Part shown: piece after piece, positions 42,806 to 56,144 of the stretch
Layout: each line of letters begins with the position of its first letter
Numbering within the stretch: the first letter of the stretch is position 1
Assembly (NCBI GenBank): GCA_928212115.1
Contig: CAKMRJ010003334.1
Location: forward strand, 26,271,725-26,335,724
Source of the DNA: Lactuca virosa
Taxonomy: Eukaryota; Streptophyta; Magnoliopsida; Asterales; Asteraceae
Length of the DNA stretch: 64,000 nt
Direction: 5' to 3'
Translations under genes and position numbers: made by a program
Notes under the pieces: model-generated
Seen by the model: the letters and a program-made list of their open reading frames with translations, nothing else
What the model was told of the DNA's origin: nothing
Database searches by the model: none

Positions 42806-44514
42806 TTAGATTTTTTGATTTTTGGAAATCTTAGTTTTTGGAGAATATGGATAACTTGTTTTTGTATAAAAAAATAAGTTCATACATATTTTCTATGACA
42901 ACTTTTTTTGTTATGTTATGTGACAAAAGCTTCATGGATCTTTTGTCATTTAAAGTTGTCTTAGAAAAACAAAGGTTGTTTGATGTGTATATTGATGTAT
43001 ATGATGTGCATAAACTAGCCAATGACCAATGTGTTGTTATGTTGTTATGTTGTTGTGTTGGTTATTTTCGTTATAAAATGGTTGTAATAATTTATTTATT
43101 CATATGGTATGTAATAATTAAATAGATTAACCTTTCTTGGTTATTTTTGTAAAGTAATAGATTAGTTTTTTAGAATTAATTTAGTTGTACAAAAATGTAA
43201 TAAGAAATCAAGTTGAAACCATTTTTTGAAGACAAAAGAGCAATTTTCAAGTCTAAAAGGTGTGCAGGATTTTCAGTGACATTTTCTGAAAAGTATCGCT
43301 AATACTGTTTACAAAGGGTTGTTGGACTTTTAGCGACAGTTGCTGAATTTTATCCTTCAAGAAGTTTTTCCTATCTTTTGCTAGCAATGGATGTTTACTC
43401 AAGTGGAAGCTTCTACAACAACATTACAAGAAGTTTTTGGTCCCTTTAAATGTCCCTTTAGGAATGGACTTGACATTTTTGTGTTAGCTCACAAAAATGT
43501 CATTAGTTGACTATGTTTATGTACATATCTTTTTATGCATGTTTGTGTTGTTTATTTTATGCAATTATTATGTGTGGTTGATAAATTAGTTTTTCACATG
43601 CTAAAATAAGTTTGGAAAAAATAAAAATCACATGAAGTTTGGGTTTTTAAAATTGGACATAAGATGTAACATGTTATTATTTTAAAAATAAAACTCGGTT
43701 TTATAAAATCGTTAATAACGACAAATTTTGAAATACTCAATTATAAGTTTTAAAATGGTGATTTTTGTAACTTATACAAAATCCAAATATATAAGTAATA
43801 AAATGAAGTTTTATTAGAGATATAAAAGGTTCAAATGCATTCAAACTTAATACCGGTTATTAAAATTGAATTGCGTCAAATTATATAAAAACTAGCTTTT
43901 TATATAGAACATTTAAAAGTGATTTTCTTTTGAAAAATTAATACCATGGTTTATTATATGCATGTAATAACCATGATATCATATGTTTTTAAAATAGAAT
44001 TATAAAACATATATAAAGACCCTTATTTTACAAACCTCAAATCTATGCGATCATTTTGAAAAACACCCGCACGTCTCTTGTATGCACTAGTGAGATAAAT
44101 GATACCTAGCCGCTTAGTGTTGTCTTTTGATGGCCGGGGTGTCTTCGCGATTACTATAACCAAGTTATAGGTCGATTACACAAGTTTTTCAAATTGGACG
44201 ATTTGATCGGAAATCTTTTGTGATAAAGGATACCTAAGCAAGAGAGTTCTGAGGCATAGATGTGATCAAACATGTCTAATTAAATTTGTTATTTGCGATC
44301 CCATAAATATAGGAATTATAGTAAGATTTAATTGATAATCGATATCTACCGAGTTGAATTCAAATGGATAGGATAAAGGATACCTAACCATTTATTTGTT
44401 TTGCAACTTAGATCCTAGACTTTAATAATTAATGTTTTTGGAAACTAAAAAAGGTATTAATTATTGAAGATTAAATATTAAAAATACTAAATGAATTTTG
44501 TTAAAATTTTGTAG
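42806..44514 (+). other. Leader of C
   Basis: Non-coding sequence similar to the reverse complement of B's leader, up to just before where gag should start (TTTTGTTAAAATTTTGTAG). ORFs here have no family resemblance. Confidence 0.7.
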
Positions 44515-47500
44515 TTATAAAATCCATTCTCATTATCATGAATTGTCATTTTCTTTAATGACTTAATGAAACAATAACATTCAATATATACAACTTCAAT
44601 GAATGGGTTCATGTCTTAAGAGACAATCTCGTGAGAGATATGAAATTGTATACACTAAAAAAAAGGGCCTAGTCCTAAACTATTTGCTTTGAGCAATTAA
44701 ACCTGAACCTGATTCCTAGTAAAGGCATTACCGTGATGCTAAAGATGATTCTAACATCAAGCTAGGAATAGTTATCCATGACTTCTAGGAAGTCTTGGAT
44801 AATTTAAACATATATCTGATGATATGACAGGTCAAGCAATATTCCAATAAATATAGTGATATTTTATTTAAAGCTAGTTTAAACATTGGAATAATGCAAG
44901 GCTAAAGAGTCACCTAGTGTGATCTAAGATGCCCATGTTTTATGGACTGAACACCTTTAAGCCCAAGAAATCTACTAAAGCCTACATAGATGGATCTTGT
45001 TTCTTTTGTGAAGAAACTGGACACTAGAAGAGGATTTACTCCTCTTATTTGGAAAGAAAGTCTAGAAGAGACTAGTAGTTCTAGTATCTACTAGATAGAA
45101 CTCATACTTTTCATATAACACTTAGGTACTTGGTACTTAAATGTTAATCTTATATTTGTAAATGGCTTGCAAATATTTATTGAAGAGTAACCAAGTTGAG
45201 CACAATCAAGTTGGAACTACACTCTCAGAGTTTAGTTTATTATTTATGCTTAGAACATAAATTACTTGTAATGTAAAACAATATTTGTTTTGGAACAATG
45301 TATGTTTGTAATTTAGCATGTCTAAATTTATGTCTCAGTTATTTTATTCAAATGTTTGATAATTTACTTAATCGTTGTTCATAACGATAATATTCATATT
45401 CTGAAATGATTAACTTCTATTTATGAGACTTGATCTCTTAATAGAATTGTAAAGTAAATATCAACATTTTATAAATAAAATCAAGTTCTATATACAAGAA
45501 ATTTTGACTTAAACTTGTTTTAAATCAAACTTATCTTGGACATTGTTATCTTTATTATATAAATGGCATTCACATATTCCAACTTCAAGAAAGGGATATT
45601 TGAAGGAAAATAATTTAGTTTATTTGACATATGTGAATCTTATTTATATGTAAAGGATTCCTAATGATATTTTAACTAAGGTGTAGAGAAAATAATCAAG
45701 GAACTTTACACTTTGGTGTATGACTTCCTTTCTAATGAATGTCTGAGATTAAGCACAAGATACCAAATCAAATTTATTAACAACTATAGTAGTTTTAATT
45801 ATAATTTATGTGGTAAAGCATACATGTGAAATCTTGTTGAAGGTTTCAAAAGTTGAGATGCAAACTGGTAAGAACCATCTAAGGCCTTAATGATAATAAA
45901 GGATGAGTTAAATCTTACTTGGTATGATTTATTTTCTAATCGGTAGAAATATCCTCCTTTAATCTTTTTGGGATAATACTTCAATCACTATTAATTGTAT
46001 CTTGAATACAAATATCAACTAATAAGTGGATTAGACACTTTATAAGATTTTGAATGGAACGACTCCATCCATATCTTATTAAATGTTTAATGGATTTAAA
46101 GCCTATGTTGGACTAAAGCTCCTAAACCCAAAATCTACTAAATACATATTTGTATAATACTCTAAATGTGGCTTAAATTATTATATGCAAACCCACCAAG
46201 AATAAGTTCTCTTATTCTTGTGAAAGCTAAGTTAGTAGAAAGCAAGCTTCTAATGACAAAACGAGTGGGTGGTACATGGAACTTGAAGCAGCTCAAGAAC
46301 CATAACCTTATGTAGTAATAGTTGGCACTAGTTTTAACAAGGATTGTTAAAATTGAATAGTAGCTATTCACAAACACAAATTGTTCGCATTAATGGTAGA
46401 ATTCATCCATGACTTGAGAAATGTGGAATCTCTCATTGATGAGCTTTTATTGATGGTTTCTGAAAATCCATCAAATACCAAGATGCTATGTCAGATCTCG
46501 AATCTGATAAATGACTTAGAGTCATGAACATGAGATGTAATCTATGTATGATAATCAAGAATGAGCTTGATTAAAATTTGTCCCTATAGCAAGGCTAGAA
46601 TAAGTAAATAATTCTTCTAGAAAGAATAAATTACATGGATAACCATACACATTTAAAGCAAGACTTGTAGTAAAAGGATTTTCTCATACTCATGTCATTG
46701 ACTATGGTCCTCATCATACTCATGACATTGACTGTGATCAAACCTTTTTCATAGGTAGCCATGATTAGATCAACAATGATATTATTTGCTATAAAATTCA
46801 TATTCTTAATATAAGATATAGTAAATAAAATTTCAAGAAAGACCACTTTTCTTAATAAGACATCTACTAGAAGATATCTATATAGATTAGCCTGGAGGTT
46901 TTCTTAATCCAAGTTATCCTAACAAAATGTGTAGAGCTTGAGATCCACGTGTGGATATAAAGCAAACATCTCAATGTTTCAATCATCATTTTATCTAAAA
47001 CCACAAGGTATGTTTTTATATCAAAATGAATAGAATATGTGTGTTTACTAAGAACTAGTGGGAGCATAGTGAAATTCCTAATCTTGTATGAATAAGACAT
47101 GCTTAATCATTTGAAATCACATTATGACTAAGCAAGGTCGTTTTCACCTTGACTCGGAAAGTGTTTCTAAAATGAAAGACTTACGAAGGAGAAGATACAT
47201 TCTTGGAATGTAAAATCTATAAGGGATAGATAAAATGAATGTTAAAAGTTTCATGTCCTTATACATATATTGGCAATGTCTTAAAAGGGATCAAGACACA
47301 AGATTCTTTTTGGAGAATTCTTGGCATTGTCATATGGCATCGTTTAGAGTTAGCCTCAAAAGTACATAGCTCATAGGCTTGAACTAGATGAAATGATTTA
47401 TATTCTATTTGCTTGGCAAATGAATTCATCATTTACGCCATATTATGCAAAGGAAAATGGTATTTGATCATGTTGTAAGCATGCCATAGGATACTAATTG

Positions 47501-48010
47501 AATACATGGTTAAGTCACTGGATGACCAAAAGAGCATTCTAAGAGTACTTTAGAAGAACTAAGAGAATGCATATGAGACAATCAGTTTAGAAAGGATCTT
47601 TATGGAAGGAGCTACATAAGATGTTAATTTCTAAACATATATAAATAATTATGAATTATAATTGGATTTTGACTTCATTATGGAATGAAGGGTAAGTTTT
47701 GTTGGAATGAGGTCCAAGCAAAACATAATGACACAATCTACTACAAAATAAGAATACACTACTTTAGAAGTTGAATTCAAATATGATTGGATAAATGGGA
47801 TCATTGAAAAACTATGTTTATTACTGCCATTCAAGGATCACATAGAAATCTTTGTGACTTCGAGAGTATACTTAATCAAGCTAAGAGACTCTATGTCACG
47901 AAAGAACACCAATCATATTCTCCAAGATATTTAACTATACCTAGAGTAAAGTTAAGTATGGAGATGATAGTATTCACAGAATTCACACAGATTAAATTTT
48001 GTCAGATCCA
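44515..48010 (+). pseudogene. Heavily decayed gag-pol of C
   Basis: Almost no open frame remains. A zinc-knuckle relic is readable at 44998-45033 (CFFCEETGH, then a stop where Trp is expected, then KR). Coding-like words persist further on, but no catalytic motif is intact. The number of stops far exceeds what the LTR divergence suggests, so it may have replicated as a non-coding passenger of active relatives. Confidence 0.6.
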
Positions 48011-48879
48011 TTGATAAAGTCATTCTTTTAAGCTAAGTATGAATGGTCACACTTCAGCTATAAGACTTTATTATTCTAGAAATGGGTTTTTGATTTGGAT
48101 TTAGTATTTGGATATTGGAACAATAACAACTATTGGATAATGTTATGATATATTGGGATATAGTCATCACATTAATACTTGTTGTGTTCTATATTAACAT
48201 GTACAATCGATGAATAATGTTATTATTCTAAAAGTTGATAGTCGGTTATAATTGTGGGATAAATTATGAAGTAAGACTAATATGAATTGGATTGGTTGAC
48301 TCTCACTAGATGAAAGTAGGCAAGTGGTTGTAACCGGGTTTCATATGTACTTGTCGGAGAACTAGTATTGAAATGAACCGCATCAAGATCATCTCACGGA
48401 TCGCTACCATGAATGATAATTGATTAAAAGGTACTATCTTTGTATCCTTAACACCTGAGATACATAGTGGGAATTAAGTGTAGGGATTACTATGCTTTCA
48501 TAATGGTCAAATGTTGTTCCTTAATCGGGCAGTTATAAAATCCATATTCAGGTATGGTGTGAACTATGCAAGAGGATTATGTAGTCAAGATGGGATTTGT
48601 TCCTATTATGTGTTGAGAGTTAGACATCTAAGGCACCTTACCAAAAGTTAAACAACTAATGAGATTGATCGTGATCCGAATCTCATGTTCAACATGATGT
48701 CTGTAGCAAAGGGATAACTAATAAACTTACCTTATACACCAATTATAGCTTTGAGCTTTTTGGGAAGGCGTTGATAGAATGACACAAAAAAGTCATATGG
48801 TCTTGGGGGCAGTGAAATGTTGCTAGACGTTCACCACTGTCTATATCAGTCTAATATGAGTCTTGCGTAAGTGGGAGAT
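48011..48879 (+). other. 3' non-coding region and polypurine tract of C
   Basis: No coding sequence. It ends GTAAGTGGGAGAT (48867-48879), a purine tract directly before the 3' LTR. Confidence 0.7.
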
Positions 48880-49829
48880 TGAAAGGTCTAGTATGCTCAA
48901 GAGTCATATTAAAGTGATATTGCTAAATAACATATGATACTAATGGGTCATACTAACAACAACTTGATACAATTGATTATTTATTAGAAATTAATTTTAA
49001 TAAATATTTAATAAAACTCTTATAGTTAAATTGGAAATTATTTTTTCATGGAAATAATAATTTTCATTAGCAAGTAACATTACATTATTTCATATGGTAT
49101 GAATTAATAATTCATGCACAACTTTTTGGACTAGTTGAAAACCTTTTGTCTTTTACTCAAAAGACAAACTTTATATTTTATAAGCCTTGAGTTTATAAAA
49201 TTTAAAATAACTTTCCTCTTTTTTATATAATTTTTGAAATTTGCATAAAAAAGAAGATAAAGGTATGGCTTTATCAAAAGTATACATGTCTTTATAAGCA
49301 TGGGGGACACTCTTATGACATAGGGACAAGCTTGTCTAAAGTGGAAGTAACTAATGGTTAATAACTTCACTTTATGCATATAAATAAGAGGGCTTGCATT
49401 TGGCTATATTGCTCATTCCTTCCTTGAGGCATATGGCCGAAACCTCTTCTCTCCCACTATTTCTCTCTAGTTTTGGTTAGAAAACTTGAAGAAAACTTGC
49501 ATCTTCATGCCATCTTTAAGTTCATATTGGTTATGAACTTAAAGCTTAAGGGTTTAAGAGTTTTGGACTAGCATCTACATCAAGTTGAGTTATTGTTGGT
49601 GTCTCAAAGGTTCCACATTCTTCATCAACTTCCAAGCCTCCCAAGAGGACCCAAGGAACTACAAAGGTTGTTATTTATTCACCTCTTCTTTGGTTGGTGT
49701 TTTAATTTTTCTATAACCTGTAAGAAGATCGTTGGTGGGTATAAAATGTTTATGTTATTTCAAAAATTAAAGTCTTCCGTTGCCATATTTTTCTAGTTTA
49801 TGAAACTATTTTTGAACTAAAACCCAACA
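48880..49829 (+). repeat. 3' LTR of C
   Basis: TGAAAGGTCTAG...AAAACCCAACA, 950 bp, followed by the AGCCC target duplication and D sequence. Confidence 0.92.
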
Positions 49830-49834
49830 AGCCC

Positions 49835-50732
49835 TAGTTTGAGTGAATTGGAGGAACACTCGTGTGAATCCAGTATGAAACTAGGATCCAAGAATTTTTG
49901 AAAAATGTATTTTGAAAGAACTAATTTGTAATAAAAGGGGTTGAGCTAAGGAAATGGGCTCGGTCTCTTGTCACGTTCTTGTTTGATTGTTGGCTTGGGA
50001 TCAGGAACATGGGTCTTGGATTAACTTTGACTTTTTAGGAGGATGCGGTGTGTACAGTCAGCCAGAGCCCGAAAAGGAGAGTGGCTCCCAAAATACCCAT
50101 ACTGGTTATATTTGCTGAGTTTTGATTTTACCGATATATGAATTGTTAGAAAAGCATCTTAGTGAATAAGGTTCTTTTAGAAACTGCTGGATAGAAATGC
50201 ATGATTTTTGTGATGCCTTATGATATAGGTAGTTGTTTGTTTGATGTATATTAGTTGATTGTGATTTCTGCATGTATGTTGATTAGTTGTATATGGCTGG
50301 ATTGGATAGCCTTAGAATGATCGACTTGGCCTTTCTTCCTGTTCCTTGTTTGATTGTGGACTTGGGGCAGAGTCGATTATTCGACAGTCTATCTGATCTC
50401 GTGTTGTGTACAACAAGCATGCGCAAAAGCAACCGGTGGTGCGATGGCGTAGGTAATCCTAGGAAGAATGCCTAGGAAGTCAGTTATAGCTTGTAGCGGA
50501 AGTGGTATTAGCATATCTAGGAGTGGTCTAGTGCAGTGACTTAGGACCTTGGGAGGAATTCTGAATTGACTACAGATAGGTGTGGAAGGTAGTATGGGTC
50601 TGTACTATTGGAAGCACATGATCCGTATGAGATTCAAGAGGAATTTTGAGGCTGCGAAGTGACGAATAGGAGTAGAGCTTGGCCTGTTGAGCTATTTATT
50701 GTGATGTATTATCCTTTCTTGGTATATTTCAG
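49835..50732 (+). other. Leader of D between primer site and gag
   Basis: Non-coding. The first 159 bp are the source of the copy at 42642-42805. It includes GGCCTTTCTTCCTGTTCCTT-like words also seen in the LTR of D. Confidence 0.6.
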
Positions 50733-51580
50733 TATGACAGCTATTGGAGGTTCAGGTTCAGGAGGCAGAGCAGGTGGCTAGGATTGACTGTGGACCGGGT
50801 CGGGGAGATCATTCCTGAGGATGTTGTTTCTTTTTTCGGGGAGCAGATACCAGAGCTGGTTGGGCCTGTCAAGGCCGCTATGATGGAGTACTTTGATGAA
50901 CGATATGCTACCCTTTTCTGAGGTTGTTGTTGCTGCAGCTACCGCGGTTATTGTTGTCATTGGGATTCGAGGAGAAATAGATTTCCAGTACCGGGACTTC
51001 GACGATACGAACTCCCTGTATTTGACGGAGTTTAGGACCCGGTAATTGTCATGAGGTGGTTGTCAGATGTGGACGAATTTTTCTTTACCTGCTCTTTCCC
51101 AGCTGACCAGAAGGTCAAGTGTACCCTCAACCTTCTTCGGTCTGGAGCGAACGATTGGTGGATGCTGGTTACTAGTTGATATACCCCCGAGCAGCGAGCT
51201 GCAGTATCATGGGAGCAGTTCTCTGGGATGTTCTGCTCGAGATATTTTCCATTTGTGGAGCGGGAAAGGCTGGCCTAGGAGTTTTTGGATCTGAGACAGG
51301 GGTCTGAGTCAGTGACAGAGATTACCAAGAAGTTCACAGAGAGAGCTATGTTTTGCTCTGATTTTGCTGCTTCTGAGCAAGTTCAGATGGCCGTGTATTT
51401 GGGCATGCTCAATTCGGATATTCGACAGTTTGTGTCTACTCAGCTCTATAGCTCACTGGTGTACTTTCTGGAGGCCGCTAGGCGGCGGTAGATTGAGTTG
51501 GAGTTCCAGGCAAGGGAGTAGAGGCAGGTTTCGTTGCAGTCACAGCCGGTGACAAAGCGGTTCAGGTCCGCCAACCGGAG
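50733..51580 (+). pseudogene. gag: gag fragment of D (Ty3/gypsy)
   Basis: ATG at 50733 (MTAIGGSGSGGRAGG then a stop). The coding trace continues with LTVDRVGEIIPEDVVSFFGE, then the Retrotrans_gag core: DVDEFFFTCSFPADQKVKCT and SGANDWWMLVT at 51067-51180, then LDLRQGSESVTEITKKFTER and AVYLGMLNSDIRQFVSTQLY at 51285-51490. Frames shift repeatedly. It ends abruptly at about 51582, where the middle of the LTR begins, so zinc knuckle, protease, RT, RNase H and integrase are all deleted. Confidence 0.85.
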
Positions 51581-51900
51581 TATGCAGTGTAGCAGGGAAC
51601 GGATCGCGGTATTCTCGGGTTTCTTCATTTCAGGTGAGTTTCACCTCATTTTACCGTGGGTCAAAGGCACCAATGTCGGCCCACTAGTTTTCAGTTATCT
51701 GTTAGTAGAGGGATGCCATAGGGGTTGTGTATAGTCATGTAGGATAGACTGAAGACTCTTGATCTAGGCTCTCTTACATGTTCCTTGTTTGCTTGTGGTT
51801 CTAGGGTAGGATCATTTGTCCGGGTGGCTATCTCACCTATGGTTATATACAGTCAAGCATTTCTTAGATTGTTGTTTCTTAGTATGACATGGTGCTATAG

Positions 51901-52283
51901 TGATCTGTTATATCTGTGTTCTGGGATCGAGTATGTTGTTATGCTGTATTGATCTGTTAGATCTGTATTTTTATATCGAGTATGCCGTTATGTTGTAGTG
52001 ATCTATTAGATCTGTATTCTGGTATCGAGTATGCTGTTATGCTGTAGTGATATGTTAGATTTATATTATGGGTCAGGTATGTCGTTATGTTGTGGTGATA
52101 TGTTAGATCTGTATTCTGGTATCGAGTATGCTGTAATGATTAGCTAGATCTGTATTCTGGTGTCGAGTATGATATTATGTTGTAGTGATCTATTAGATCT
52201 GTATTCTGGTATCAAGTATGTTGTTATGCTGTAGTGATCTGTTAGATCGGTATCCGAGTATGTAGGATGTTGCTATCCTATAG
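51901..52283 (+). repeat. 49-bp minisatellite in the 3' LTR of D
   Basis: About 8 units of the same TGATCTGTTAGATCTGTATT consensus; one unit is shortened near 52135. Substitutions differ from those in the 5' array, so the two arrays have evolved separately. Confidence 0.9.
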
Positions 52284-52633
52284 TGCACTGTTGGATCGGT
52301 ATGTTATCTGTACTTACCGATTATCATCTGGTGGAGTGCCGTAGGGACTGTCTGTGGTTACATAGGATAGCCTGAGAATTCTTGGTTTAGCTCTCTTGCT
52401 TGTTCCTTGTTTGGTTGTGGCTTCAAAGTAGGATCATCTGTTCAGGTGGCTATCTCACCTCTGGCAACATATGGTTACACATTTCATGGAGGTTTCCTTG
52501 TAGTGGGACTCTGTGTTGTGAGAGGATTAGTAGGAAGGAGTGAGATGTATGATTGTTGTTTGCCTGTTTTATGTGCTTGCTTAATCCTTGTTTGTTTACA
52601 TGTCGACATGTGGTGGTGGGTTGAGGCGGTCCT

Positions 52634-54636
52634 TGTAACACCCGCAGATCTGGGCTAGTCAATTTAGAGACAATAAGCATCAAAAATGAGTTTTTGATAG
52701 AAGATTATTTAGAAGGATTAATCTTTTTCAAGTGGTAGTATATGTTACAAGGGTTCCGTACATGTAAAGAACGCCGAAATCCGAGTTATAACGAAGAAGT
52801 TATGACCCGTCGAAGTTTTTCGGCAAAACCGGCATGACATCGGGAGACGTAAATAGTGAATTTACGATAGAGCGACTTTTAGCCTTAGTAATCTAAATGA
52901 AAGTAGTAGAATATGTTAAACCGAGAGCGTCCATAAAAAGAAAGCCCAAATCTGACTTCGTATGAGGAAGTTATGAATTTTCTAAGATTTGGCACAACAG
53001 TGCACGACCCGAAACTCGAATTTTAGATCGAGCGGTTTTTGGCCTACGCGACCTAAATGAGAGTTGAAGATCTCATTAATAGGAACTCAACGATAAAAAG
53101 ACAGACGAAAACGGAGTCCGTATGAAGGAGTTACAAATTCTTCGCGGTAATTTAACAGTCTAATCTCCTCCTACTGTTGTAGATCTTGTTTTTACCTACG
53201 CGTGGAAAAGAAGAACGTCGAAAACGGAGCTCGTATGCGAAAGTTATGAATTTTTGAAAATCGGTTGATTTCCACCCTGTGTGCGATGCCACGTGTCAGC
53301 ACCAGGCGAAACCTTGGAGCCTACACAACACCACGATGTGGTGAGCGGCACCACGACATGGTGACGCCCCAAGCAGCCTATAAATAGAGGTGTCGGGTGA
53401 AGCTCATTCCTCACACCTTCGAAGGAAATTGTTTTAAGAGTAACGAAGTGCTGTCCAAGTGCAGAGTCACCACCTTATCAGGTGAGTGCATAGTTACTTT
53501 CATCTTACAGATAGATATGAAGTATTTAATATAAATTACGTGCTATGTGTGAATCTTATCTGTATACTTGCTATCTATGCTGGATGAACAATTTTATACA
53601 TGTTTTAAATGATTTAAACTGTATATATATTTTTTATCTACAAAATATGTTGGGTAAACATGGGTAGATGAAATATGAGTCGGATGATGAGGTGAGAGGT
53701 GAAATAGACCATGAGGTGAGGGTGAGAGGTGGACAATGTGAGAAGCCTTTTACCCAAATGCTGGCCCCGTCATCTAGCAGAGTATGGATGACAACCACAA
53801 ACTATTCTAGACAGTCCAATGGAACACTAGCAGGCTCGCAACCTGTAGGTGTTGTGAACGATGTGTTCACCGGTGTACTCTAAAAACCCATTGACATGTA
53901 TTGCGAGTGGACTCTCGAAAATGATACTGTCAATAAACGAGATAACCCTGGCAGATGCGCCAAAAGGACTCTACCGGCAGAAGCACCTAATAGAGAACCT
54001 CATAACCCCGGCAGATGCGCCTAAAGGACTATACCGGCTGATGCGCCCCATAAAGAATGTCACAATTCTGGCAGATGTGCCTAAGTGATAATATTAGCAG
54101 TTATGCATGACAGATGTGTCATTAGCAATGATGGATTTCGTGCCTATTCCTTAGGATAATCCTTAGGAATGAATGAACGAGGAATAGCTGATTCTTAGGG
54201 TAGATCCTTAAGATTAAAGAATATAATGGGGATGGGTAATTAGGTTGATTGTTTGATTGTTTAAACATAATATCTATATTATTGTGGGTTGAAAACCCTA
54301 TGTACTCACCAGGTTTCCCAACCTGACCCACTCAAGCTTATTTGTATCACAGGTGTCGATATGAAGCTACTTTACACTGAGAGATTTAAAAGAGATGTAG
54401 ATCACTAGTGTAAATGAATGTAAGTTCTGTTTATGCTTATGTTTCTGTATCGACGATGACATACCAATGTTTTGAAAATGAATGAAATACATTTCTTCGG
54501 AAATGATTTGATAACGTATTTATCATGTTTTTTTGGGAACAAATTTCGCAACACATTTCTTTAAAAGATACTCTGATTTTCAAAATAAAGCATAAACAAA
54601 TCGGTCTTTTCTGGCCGTGAAAATGGGGATGTCACA
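52634..54636 (+). repeat. 5' LTR of the LARD-like element (2003 bp)
   Basis: Relative to the 3' LTR it lacks 48 bp (56690-56737) at a GTT repeat and 537 bp (56980-57516) at a TC repeat, and carries about 66 bp extra of a GGCAGATGCGCC tandem unit near 53951-54016. Otherwise very similar. Confidence 0.88.
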
Positions 54637-54638
54637 GT

Positions 54639-54650
54639 TGGTATCAGAGC
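54639..54650 (+). other. Primer-binding site of the LARD-like element
   Basis: TGGTATCAGAGC, two bases inside the 5' LTR. Confidence 0.92.
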
Positions 54651-56130
54651 ATTAGTTTAAGCGAACTAGGAATATGGATTTATTTCTAGACTTAAACTTA
54701 GAATGCTAAGCAATGATGGTGAGGAGTGTGTCTTAAATAATACACCTGAATAGACACAATCACTAGCTTATTTAGGGAAAATGCCTAACATGATTTTATG
54801 TGCTAAATGATTTCTGATGCTTTATGATGCTAAATGTATGATCAGATCTATGGTCTGTTGCCAACCGGATCTGGAAACTTTATGTGTTCAGGTTTCTAAA
54901 CGTTTAATTATGGTATTAGAACTGGCATATAACGTTTTGGAGTAACAAGGAGTATTACACGTCTAAATCTTCTCTATCTATATTCTCGATGCGCTGAATG
55001 CATGCTTCCATGAACGTAACGTCACGGTGAAGGCTCGTAGCGAATTGAGTAAACGGAGGAAACGAGGAGGCTTGCGATAGCGAATGACGCTTATTGGAAG
55101 ATATCGTAAGAGAGGTATCTTGCCTTTAGAATGTGTCTAATAAATAATACATCTAGTACGGGAGAAGTACACTTTCGGTTAGCAGAAAGAAAGAACTTTT
55201 GGAATAATCCATGAAGTTATCCCATCGTCTGGCATTTCCACCACCAACCGAGTTGAAGCAGAATTGATGATTGAAGATACGCATGAAAGACGTCCTAGTA
55301 GAGTCTAGGGAAAATTTTGTGATTGTTTGGACACATTTGTGTGTGTTAAAATTTGTTTTTGTGATAATAACTTGGAAAGCTACGAGACAATACTTGGGAC
55401 GAGTATGAGTAGGTGTGAATGGTAGTAGAGGCCTATACTACCGGAAGCACAGGACTCGCACTTGGATCAGGGAAAGTCACAAGGTTACCAAGAAGCTAGT
55501 AGTTGATTCCGTTTTGTTCATGTATGTCATTACCATTGTTTCGGTAATGACTAAGAAGATGATTGTTATTCCGACCCTAGTGGTCATAACAAATTGAGTC
55601 CGACTACGATGAGTATGTTACGTGGTTCAGAGAACCAAGTTCGATGTAGCATCTGACTTAAGCCGAAAGATTGAAATAAAAGATAATCAAAGCGATCAGT
55701 AGAGGTATCGCGATAGTTACTTGTAGCTAGAAATGCTACCTTTTAAGATGTGATTATATCCCATTAGAACATGAAGGAAGGTATAGTCTGTTCTGGAATT
55801 TGACTCTAAGAGACCCGAGTCTAAGCGTTGCAACATACGATGATAGGTCATTAGAATATGACACATTGGTCCATTGTAGTAATAAAAGAACTTATCTTAA
55901 GTTTGTATCCAGTAAGGATCGATATTGTGACTTGAAGGTCATAATTTGGAGTCTAACGTGAGAAAGGGAGCAAGTGCAACATCGAGCACCGCCTGCAGAC
56001 AAGGAGTCCAAGAGTTAGATACTCATTCGAAGGAACAAAGAAGTTACGATTATTACCTAGGATGAAGAGATAACATATGGAGTCATTATACTGCCCTGTT
56101 TCGTTGATGATTTCGGGACGTAATCATCCT
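54651..56130 (+). other. Internal non-coding domain of the LARD-like element
   Basis: No ORF above 60 codons with protein character. A stretch at about 55415-55450 (TGGTAGTAGAGGCCTATACT, then ACCGGAAGCACAGGACTCG) is similar to the D leader at 50586-50625, hinting at shared gypsy ancestry. Confidence 0.65.
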
Positions 56131-56144
56131 AAGGGGGAGATAAT
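56131..56144 (+). other. Polypurine tract of the LARD-like element
   Basis: AAGGGGGAGATAAT directly before the 3' LTR. Confidence 0.88.

Larger units (their letters stand above)
41693..49829 (+). mobile_element. Element C: copia element of the B family, inserted in D's primer site
   Basis: LTRs at 41693-42641 and 48880-49829 are flanked by AGCCC (41688-41692 and 49830-49834). The LTR sequence and leader match element B on the opposite strand. The internal coding region is extremely decayed. By eye the LTRs differ at about 23 of 950 positions, older than A. Its own primer-binding site is missing because 164 bp of D sequence replaces it. Confidence 0.88.

Noticed and set aside
53668..53883. 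71-codon ORF repeated at 57764-57979
   Set aside because: Present in both copies only because it lies in the duplicated LTR of the LARD-like element; no known protein family and no element LTR is expected to encode it.
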